From Actinoallomurus sp963850195 (GTDB lineage Bacteria > Actinomycetota > Actinomycetes > Streptosporangiales > Streptosporangiaceae): a stretch of DNA of 64,000 nt. Each line of letters starts with the position of its first letter. Position 1 is the first letter of the stretch. Location of the stretch: NCBI GenBank assembly GCA_963850195.1, contig CAWKKD010000005.1:2356001-2420000 (forward strand), written 5' to 3'. The position numbers and the translations under genes were made by a program. This document shows, piece by piece, positions 58,406-64,000 of the stretch. Below the pieces are notes generated by a model that made no database searches, was not told where the DNA came from, and was given only the letters and a program-made list of their open reading frames with translations.

Positions 58406-61117
58406 ATGGCAACGGACTTCGCTCGCGCCCGCTGGCCCGGGTCGCCGCGCCCGTACCAGTCGCGTGCGCTCGAGCGACTCGACGAGGGCTGGGCGGCCGG
58501 GCGCAGGCGTGCGTGGGTCGTGCTGCCGCCGGGCGCGGGCAAGACGCTGATCGGGCTGGAGGCCGCGCGGCGGCTGGGACGCAAGACGGTCGTCCTGGTG
58601 CCGAACACCGCCATCCAGAACCAGTGGATCGACCACTGGCGGAGGTTCGCCCCGGACGGGGACGCGGCGGGCGCGGACCGGTCCCTCGGCGCGGACGTGA
58701 CGGTGCTGACGTACCAGTCGCTCGCGGTGTTCGACCCGGATGCGGAGACCGATGAGGACGGGCACGCGCGCGGGCTGATGCGGCGGCTGCACGACAACGG
58801 GCACGAGCTGATCGCGCGGCTGGCCGGGGCCGGGCCGCTCACGCTCGTGCTCGACGAGTGCCATCACCTCCTCGACGTGTGGGGGCGGCTGCTGGCCGAG
58901 GTGCTCAAGCGGCTGCCCGACGCGCTCGTGCTCGGGCTGACCGGCACCCCGCCGGAGTCGCTGTCGCCAGTGGAGGCGCGGCTCGTCGACACGCTGTTCG
59001 GCACGCCGGTGCTGGGCGCGTCCATCCCCGCGCTCGTACGCCAGGGCTACCTCGCGCCGTTCGCGGAGCTGGCGTGGCTCACCACGCCCACCGCCGTCGA
59101 GGAGGAGCACATCGGCGCGGAGGCCGAGCGGTTCGCCGAGCTGACCACCGACCTCGTCACGTCGACGGACTTTCTGACCTGGCTGGACGCCCGGTTCGTC
59201 GCGGCGACGCCGACCCTGTCGTGGGCCCGGCTGGAGCGCGACGAGCCCCGGCTCGCCGCGGCGGCGCTGCGGATGCACCACACCGGGCTGCTCGGCCTGC
59301 CCGACGGCGCGCGCCTGCGCGAGGAGCACCGGCACGCACCGTCGGCCGAGGACTGGGTCGCGCTGCTGGACGACCAGGTCACGCACTCACCGCCCGATGA
59401 CGCGACCCTGGAGGCGATCCGGCGCGCCCTGCCCGCCGTCGGCTACCGGCTCACGCGCAACGGGATCCGCGCCGGGCAGTCGCCGGTCGACCGGGTGCTG
59501 GCGCGCAGCGCCGCCAAGACGTACGCGACCGTGGAGATCGCCGCCGCCGAGGCCGGCTCGCTCGGCGACCGGCTGCGCGCCCTCGTCCTGTGCGATCACG
59601 AGCGCGCCGGGGCTCGGCTGCCGGCCCGGCTCAGGGGCGTGCTCGACTCCGAGGCCGGGTCGGCCTGGCTCACCCTCGACTCCCTGGTGTCCGACGAACG
59701 CACCCGGGCGCTCGACCCGATGCTCGTCACGGGTCGTACTGTCGCGGCCGGGCCCGACACCGCGCGGGCGTTCCTCGCGTGGGCGGCGCGTCCCGAGCTG
59801 TCGATCGTCGAGGACGACGGCCTGTGCGTCATCGCCGGGCCCTGGTCACCGCGGACCTGGGTACGTCTCGTCACGCGGTTCTTCGAGGAGGGGCGGTGCC
59901 GGGTCCTCGTCGGCACGCGCGCGCTGCTCGGTGAGGGCTGGGACGCCCGCGGTGTGAACACGCTCGTCGACCTGACCGCCGCGACGACGAGCACGTCCGT
60001 GGTGCAGACGCGCGGGCGCGCCCTGCGGCTCGACCCGTCCTGGCCGGAGAAGGTGGCCAACACCTGGACGGTCGTCTGCCTCACCGACGCCCACCCGAAG
60101 GGCTCCGCCGACTGGCAGCGGTTCGTGCGCAAGCACCGCGGCTACCTCGCCGCCGCGCCGGACGGAGAGATCGTGTCCGGGGTGGCGCACGTCGACGCGG
60201 CCTTCTCCCCGTACGCGCCGCCGGCCGACCTCGGCCCGCTGAACATCGCGATGCTCGACCGCGCCGCAGGTCGTGCGCGTACCCGCGAGGCGTGGCGGAT
60301 CGGCAGCGGGTTCCGCGACGAACTGGTGCACACGCTGCGGATCCGCCCCACGCGTACGGTCGCGCCCGCGTCGGTCGTCGCGGGCGGGCACGAGGCGCCG
60401 CCGCCGGTCGTCCCCGCCGCGGCCTGCGCGAGCCCGGTACCCGCCGCTCCCCCGCGCGCCGCGCTGGCCGGCGTCGCGCTGGGTGTCGGCGCCGCCGCGT
60501 CGCTGCCGGCGTTCCTGACCTGGACCGCGCTGCTGCTCGCCGTACCCGCCGTCGGCGTGGCCGCGACGCTGGCCGCGTGGCGTGGCCTCGCTCTGCGCCG
60601 CGCCACGCGGCTCCTCGCCGGGGCCGCCGCCGAGCCGCCGCTCATCCGGTTCGCGTACGCGGTGGCCGACGCGCTGCGGGCGACCGGGCTGTCGCCGCGC
60701 GGCGCGGAGGGCGTCGTGGCGCGGGTCGAGCCGGACGGGTCGTACCGGCTGTCGCTGGCCGAGGTCGACGCCGCGACCTCCGAACGCTTCGCGCTCGCCC
60801 TGGACGAGGTGCTCGCCCCGATGACGGCGCCCCGTTACGTCCTGCCCCGCTACGTCCTGCGGACCGGCGACCGTACGCGTGCCCGCGCGTGGCTGGAGGG
60901 CGACGCGCACGCGGACGGCGTCGTCTACCATGCGGTGCCCTCGCCGCTCGCGCAGAACCGCGGGCGTGCCGAGGCGTTCGCCGCCGCGTGGAACACCTGG
61001 GTCTCCGACGGCGAGCCGCTGTACGTCAAGACACCCGAAGGCGAGGGGGTCCTCGCCACTCACCGGGGCGAGGACCCCCTGTCGGCGACCACTGTCCTGC
61101 GCGTCGCGTGGGACTAG
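58406..61117 (+). CDS. Large SF2 DEAD/DEAH-type helicase with C-terminal membrane segments
   Basis: The protein has 903 residues from the ATG at 58406. The helicase core shows Walker A LPPGAGKT (residues 40-47), motif II VLDECHHLLD (about 148-157), motif III GLTGTPPE and motif VI STSVVQTRGRALRLDPS (about 532-548). This places it in the XPB/UvrB-like SF2 group. A linker of about 200 residues contains two adjacent hydrophobic helices (about 695-712 and 715-735, AALAGVALGVGAAASLPA, then ALLLAVPAVGVAATLAAW). A final domain follows (about 760-903). A helicase with apparent membrane anchors is unusual. Its role is unknown. Confidence 0.82.
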   Translation: MATDFARARWPGSPRPYQSRALERLDEGWAAGRRRAWVVLPPGAGKTLIGLEAARRLGRKTVVLVPNTAIQNQWIDHWRRFAPDGDAAGADRSLGADVTVLTYQSLAVFDPDAETDEDGHARGLMRRLHDNGHELIARLAGAGPLTLVLDECHHLLDVWGRLLAEVLKRLPDALVLGLTGTPPESLSPVEARLVDTLFGTPVLGASIPALVRQGYLAPFAELAWLTTPTAVEEEHIGAEAERFAELTTDLVTSTDFLTWLDARFVAATPTLSWARLERDEPRLAAAALRMHHTGLLGLPDGARLREEHRHAPSAEDWVALLDDQVTHSPPDDATLEAIRRALPAVGYRLTRNGIRAGQSPVDRVLARSAAKTYATVEIAAAEAGSLGDRLRALVLCDHERAGARLPARLRGVLDSEAGSAWLTLDSLVSDERTRALDPMLVTGRTVAAGPDTARAFLAWAARPELSIVEDDGLCVIAGPWSPRTWVRLVTRFFEEGRCRVLVGTRALLGEGWDARGVNTLVDLTAATTSTSVVQTRGRALRLDPSWPEKVANTWTVVCLTDAHPKGSADWQRFVRKHRGYLAAAPDGEIVSGVAHVDAAFSPYAPPADLGPLNIAMLDRAAGRARTREAWRIGSGFRDELVHTLRIRPTRTVAPASVVAGGHEAPPPVVPAAACASPVPAAPPRAALAGVALGVGAAASLPAFLTWTALLLAVPAVGVAATLAAWRGLALRRATRLLAGAAAEPPLIRFAYAVADALRATGLSPRGAEGVVARVEPDGSYRLSLAEVDAATSERFALALDEVLAPMTAPRYVLPRYVLRTGDRTRARAWLEGDAHADGVVYHAVPSPLAQNRGRAEAFAAAWNTWVSDGEPLYVKTPEGEGVLATHRGEDPLSATTVLRVAWD
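61044..61080 (+). repeat. 14-bp perfect inverted repeat inside the 3' end of the helicase gene
   Basis: Arms 61044-61057 and 61067-61080 are fully complementary around a nine-base loop, 37 bases before the stop. The translation (EGEGVLATHRGEDPLS) stays in frame. It may act as an in-gene transcription stop or RNA-stability element. Confidence 0.5.
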
Positions 61118-61125
61118 GGCACGCC

Positions 61126-62124
61126 CTACGAAGCGGTGCTGTTGCGGGGGTTCGGGGCCACGCCCTCGGTGCAGGGGACGTTCCAGTTGGAGGGCGCGGG
61201 GCCCTTGAAGCTCGACGGGCCGAGCGGACCGGTCGAGTCCTCCACCTCGCCGACCTCACCCCAGGCGCCACCGAAGCCGAACCAGCCCTGGGCGTGCGCG
61301 TCGGACAGCGTGGTCTGGTACGTCTTCCAGGACGTGCCCTTGCCGGTGACGTCGTTGGCCAGGCCTCCGACGAGGGGGAACGTCCCGGCCTTCCAGTAGG
61401 TCGCGTGCGTACCGACCGCGCTGTAGGCGACCGGGTGGGCGCTTTCCTGCGCGACCTGGCTCCAAGGCAGCGTGCAGTAGCCGGAGTGCTCGTAGAACGC
61501 GACCGTGACGGCGTTGTCCTGGGCATCGAGCTGGACGCTGATCCGCTCCCAGTCTCCCTCGTGGTCGAAGGAGTCGATCGGCGCGGGCGCGTCGTTGAAG
61601 GCGTAGAAGAACCAGTACGTCACGTACTTGTGCGCGGAGTACTCGTAGTAGACCGGCGCGGCGGTGCCCTGGCCGGACCGCTGCGTGTTGGGGAAGTTCA
61701 GGAAGAAGCCCTCCGCCGTCGGCACGTTCGGCTTGTCGCCCTGGCGCGGCCGGGTCAGCTCGTTGCTCTTGTACTGCGTGCCGTGCTCGACGCACAGGGC
61801 GTCGGCGATCTGGTGCTGGTAGCCGCCGGCTCCGAGCTTGCTCGCGTCGATCGTCGTACGCTCGGCGACGGTCGCGTCCGGGCAGCCCGTGTCGTGCGCC
61901 CAGGACAGGGACGACTGGGCCACGAAGGTGCCCGCGCTCATCGGCAGGTACGCCTCGCCGGGCGCCAGGTAGACGCTGGGCGCGTACTTGGCGACCGTCG
62001 CGGGTGCGGCGGCCGAGGCGGGCGGCGCGAAGCCCGCCAGCGAGAGAAGGGCGACGGCCGCCGCCGTGGCCGTACGCCTCCTGAGCGGGACCGGCACCGG
62101 GTCGTCCTCGAATCCCTGCGGCAT
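61126..62124 (-). CDS. Secreted Vps62/NPP1-like protein
   Basis: The protein has 332 residues from the ATG at 62124. A Tat/Sec-like signal (RRRTATAAAVALLSLAGFAPPASA) ends near residue 38. The mature domain holds the HEGDWE motif (about residue 190) and a later AVGTHATYWKAG, which resemble the GHRHDWE-type calcium site of NLP proteins and the DUF946/Vps62 group. It has no toxin-like extension. Extracellular lectin or carbohydrate-binding activity is a guess. It is convergent with the helicase gene, eight bases apart. Confidence 0.75.
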   Translation of the reverse strand: MPQGFEDDPVPVPLRRRTATAAAVALLSLAGFAPPASAAAPATVAKYAPSVYLAPGEAYLPMSAGTFVAQSSLSWAHDTGCPDATVAERTTIDASKLGAGGYQHQIADALCVEHGTQYKSNELTRPRQGDKPNVPTAEGFFLNFPNTQRSGQGTAAPVYYEYSAHKYVTYWFFYAFNDAPAPIDSFDHEGDWERISVQLDAQDNAVTVAFYEHSGYCTLPWSQVAQESAHPVAYSAVGTHATYWKAGTFPLVGGLANDVTGKGTSWKTYQTTLSDAHAQGWFGFGGAWGEVGEVEDSTGPLGPSSFKGPAPSNWNVPCTEGVAPNPRNSTAS

Positions 62125-62244
62125 GCGCGGTCCCTTTCTGCATGAACCAGACGAATTACGGCGGCGTAATCGTCATGGCTCATGGACCGGCTGACAACGG
62201 CCGGACGGCGTCCGGAACCGGTCTCGTTCCGCCCTCGGCCCTGC

Positions 62245-62769
62245 CTAGGTCGCGTCGTGAAAAACTAGGCCGAGCGCGTGTCGCCGGCCCGACCGGATCA
62301 CCGAGACACCGTGGCGTACCGGCGCGGCGGACCAGCCGCGTGCCGAGCGCACCGGCCGGTCCCGCGTCGTGAACACCAGCCCGTACCCGTACGGGATCAG
62401 CGTCGACGTGCCGCGCGACTGCGCGCGTGGCCGCTGCTCGACGAGCAGGAACTCCCCGCCCGTGTGGTCCACCCCCGGCTCACTCAGGTTGACCACGACC
62501 TGCAGCGGAAAGACCTTGTCGCCGTACAGGTCGCGGTGCAGGGCGTTCCAGTCGCCCTCGTCGTAGCGCAGCATGAGCGGCGTCGGCCGGGTCTGCCCCG
62601 CCTCGTGACAGACCTTCAGCCATTCGCCGAGGGTGTCGGGCCATTCGGCGTCGCGGCCGAGCCGGACGTACCAGTCACGCGCGATCGGCAGCAGCGCGCA
62701 GCCGTGGGCGTCGAGGTCGCGCGCCACCGCCGCCCAGTCGGCGGCGGCCACGCGCTCCTCCCACGTCAT
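62245..62769 (-). CDS. 2OG-Fe(II) oxygenase, apparently internally deleted
   Basis: The chosen start is the ATG at 62769, overlapping the ogt stop (ATGA), giving 174 residues. The iron and 2OG ligands are present: the HxD of NALHRDLYGDKVFPLQ, the C-terminal His in APVRHGVSVI and the Arg in SGRRHALGLV. The N-terminus jumps from LDAHGCALLP directly to IARDWYVRLGR. In homologues I know, about 60 residues (LLTPEEC...RHRFGEG...PRLLP) lie between these blocks. The junction is in a repeated CTGCTGCC. The frame is kept, so a shortened protein may be made, but its activity is doubtful. It belongs to an operon with ogt and an ECF sigma gene. Confidence 0.7.
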   Translation of the reverse strand: MTWEERVAAADWAAVARDLDAHGCALLPIARDWYVRLGRDAEWPDTLGEWLKVCHEAGQTRPTPLMLRYDEGDWNALHRDLYGDKVFPLQVVVNLSEPGVDHTGGEFLLVEQRPRAQSRGTSTLIPYGYGLVFTTRDRPVRSARGWSAAPVRHGVSVIRSGRRHALGLVFHDAT

Positions 62770-63362
62770 GCCGCACGCTCCAGGGTGAGCAGGGTGCGCT
62801 TGGCCTCCGGGCCGCCGAGGTAGCCGCCCGGCGAACCGTCCGAGCGCACCACCCGATGGCACGGCACGACGACCGGCAGCGGGTTCGTCGCGCACGCGGT
62901 ACCGACCGCGCGTACCGCCCTCGGGCTCCCCGCGGCCGCCGCGACCTGCGCGTAGCTCTCCGTACGCCCGTAGCCGATCAGCGACAGGTGCGTGAGCACC
63001 GCGCGCCGGAACCCCGCCGAAAGCCGCAGGTCCAGCGGCACCTCGAACGCCCGGCGCCGGCCCGCGAAGTACTCCTCGAGCTCCCTCGCGACCGCGTCCA
63101 GCCGCCCCGGCGCCCGGAGGATGCGCGGGCTCACCTTGGCCGCCAGCGACTCCAGGACCTGGTCGTGCCCCTCGACGTCGTACGCGACCCGGACCAGGCC
63201 CTGCCCGGTCGCGGCGAGCAGCAGCACGCCGACGGGCGTGTCGACCGTACGGTAGGCGACGTCGAGCACCCCCTCCGCGTCGGCCGCGGCCACCAGCCAC
63301 GCGTGCAGCCGCGTGTTGGCCTCCTCGTCGATCTCCGGCAGCGGGTCGAACGGCTCGTTCAT
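62766..63362 (-). CDS. ogt: Methylated-DNA-[protein]-cysteine S-methyltransferase
   Basis: The protein has 198 residues from the ATG at 63362, overlapping the sigma gene stop by four bases. The active-site motif is VVVPCHRVV, with Cys168 as acceptor, preceded by the helix-turn-helix SYAQVAAAAGSPRAVRAVG and the Asn hinge (CATNPLP). It repairs O6-alkylguanine by suicide transfer. The N-terminal 40 residues (acidic, DPLPEIDEEA) are an extension beyond short Ogt forms. It is in an operon with an ECF sigma factor and a 2OG oxygenase, a repair-like grouping. Confidence 0.93.
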   Translation of the reverse strand: MNEPFDPLPEIDEEANTRLHAWLVAAADAEGVLDVAYRTVDTPVGVLLLAATGQGLVRVAYDVEGHDQVLESLAAKVSPRILRAPGRLDAVARELEEYFAGRRRAFEVPLDLRLSAGFRRAVLTHLSLIGYGRTESYAQVAAAAGSPRAVRAVGTACATNPLPVVVPCHRVVRSDGSPGGYLGGPEAKRTLLTLERAA

Positions 63363-63823
63363 CGGCTTACTCCTCTCTTGCGCAGCGCCGCGATCCCGTC
63401 GGCGGCGGCCCGCCGCGCGGCGTCCGCAGTGCCTCCGGTGATGGCGGCGATGTCCTTGTAGGCCAGCCCGGCCAGGTGGTGGTAGGCGAGCACGGTCCGC
63501 TGCCGATGCGGCAGGGCCTTCAACGCCTCCCAGAGGTCGCCGTGCCAGTCCTCCTGGCGGTACGGGCGTTCCGGCGGCTCGTCCATCGCGATCGGCCGGC
63601 GCGCCTCCGCCCGCTTCGCGTCGATCGCCTTCCGGTGCGCGATCGTCACCAGCCACGCCTCGACGTTGGCGCCCTCGTCCAGATCCGGATAGGCCCGCAA
63701 CGCCGAAAGGAACGTCTCCGACCAGGCGTCCTCGGCGTCCACCGGCCCGAGCACGGCCCGGCACACCCGCAGGACCACCGGCCCGTACTCCGCGACGATC
63801 TGTTCGAACGGCTTCATGCTCAC
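63359..63823 (-). CDS. ECF RNA polymerase sigma factor
   Basis: The protein has 154 residues from the GTG at 63823 (an ATG two codons later is an alternative). Region 2 is FEQIVAEYGPVVLRVCRAVLGPVDAEDAWSETFLSALRAYP, and region 4 is ALKALPHRQRTVLAYHHLAGLAYKDIAAITGGTADAARRAAADGIAALR. An anti-sigma gene is not adjacent; the downstream genes are ogt and a 2OG oxygenase. It probably controls the alkylation-repair operon itself. The stop overlaps the ogt start. Confidence 0.88.
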   Translation of the reverse strand: MSMKPFEQIVAEYGPVVLRVCRAVLGPVDAEDAWSETFLSALRAYPDLDEGANVEAWLVTIAHRKAIDAKRAEARRPIAMDEPPERPYRQEDWHGDLWEALKALPHRQRTVLAYHHLAGLAYKDIAAITGGTADAARRAAADGIAALRKRGVSR

Positions 63824-63885
63824 ACCAGGTAGACGTACGGCCGACCCGGAACGTGAGATCCGAACTGTCGGTGGTCCGGGGTTGG

Positions 63886-64000
63886 ATGCGGGACATGGAA
63901 GGACCGTTCTGGGACATGCTCGCCGGCCGGGTTCCGCCCCCGGCCGCCGCCGTCACGCTCGGCTGGGAGCTCATCAAGGTCGACCCCGACGCGGGCACCA
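63886..64000 (+). CDS. PaaI-like thioesterase, N-terminal fragment (continues beyond window)
   Basis: The ATG at 63886 (or 63895, both in frame) opens MEGPFWDMLAGRVPPPAAA, then TLGWELIKVDPDAG at the window edge. Short proteins starting this way are actinobacterial hotdog-fold PaaI-family thioesterases, in which the LGWEL...DPDAGT block forms the first strand. Only 38 residues are visible, so the call is tentative. It is divergent from the ECF sigma operon. Confidence 0.55.
   Translation, partial: MRDMEGPFWDMLAGRVPPPAAAVTLGWELIKVDPDAGT

Noticed and set aside
1..64000. CRISPR array or insertion sequence
   Set aside because: No regularly spaced direct repeats and no transposase, integrase or terminal inverted repeats were found on either strand.

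Overview
The window is about 70% G+C with dense, mostly overlapping genes, frequent GTG starts, F420/PPOX and Ddn-type proteins, an MDR-free core gene order typical of Actinomycetota and a type VII secretion-related locus. It is therefore from a high-G+C actinomycete. The gene set and style suggest Streptosporangiales (Thermomonosporaceae-like), but the family assignment is an inference.

Layout. (1) About 1-12.6 kb: an exopolysaccharide (EPS) locus. It holds a GH26-like hydrolase (end only), a Wzy-type polymerase, an aminoglycoside-phosphotransferase-fold kinase, a PAPS-dependent sulfotransferase, two Wzz/BY-kinase-like proteins whose kinase motifs are degenerate, a GT2 transferase, an Alg13/Alg14-like split glycosyltransferase pair on the opposite strand, a Wzx flippase, a ParB-like/methyltransferase fusion and a second GH26-like hydrolase. 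(2) About 12.7-14.2 kb: a secreted DUF6676-like protein, a PPOX oxidoreductase and a broken Ddn-type nitroreductase gene. (3) 14.2-18.8 kb: cysN, cysD, cysQ and a WbaP-like polyprenyl-phosphate sugar transferase. Sulfate activation, PAP recycling and the EPS initiating enzyme sit side by side, which together with the sulfotransferase suggests a sulfated exopolymer.

(4) 19-23.2 kb: the conserved pth-rplY-prs-glmU block plus tRNA-Gln(TTG). (5) 23.5-30.9 kb: an acyl-CoA desaturase with a palindromic operator and a TetR regulator, small metabolic genes, a divergent tam/tamR pair with its operators, a DUF488 gene, an amidase and an ABC-F ATPase. (6) 31.0-36.8 kb: a visibly more A/T-rich island on the minus strand, with WXG100/EspC-like proteins, a PPE-like Gly/Pro-rich protein, a mycosin protease and an SseB-like protein, but no Ecc core components. 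It lies between the ABC-F gene and ispE. (7) 37-43.3 kb: ispE-ksgA and tatD-metG, separated by the remains of a SigE-type sigma/anti-sigma pair where rpfB lies in mycobacteria. (8) 43.5-50.5 kb: membrane glycosyltransferases, rsmI, a protein O-mannosyltransferase and corA. (9) 50.5-64 kb: a PhzF-like isomerase, a threonine-dehydratase-like enzyme, a convergent two-component pair, two tandem LytR-CpsA-Psr proteins, a large SF2 helicase with membrane segments, a secreted Vps62-like protein, and an ECF sigma-ogt-2OG oxygenase operon.

Recurring oddity: at least four genes (Ddn-type reductase, SigE-type sigma factor, its anti-sigma partner, 2OG-Fe(II) oxygenase) look as if an internal segment was excised, leaving recognisable start and end. 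This is the most unexpected structural pattern in the window; it may be biological or an assembly artefact.
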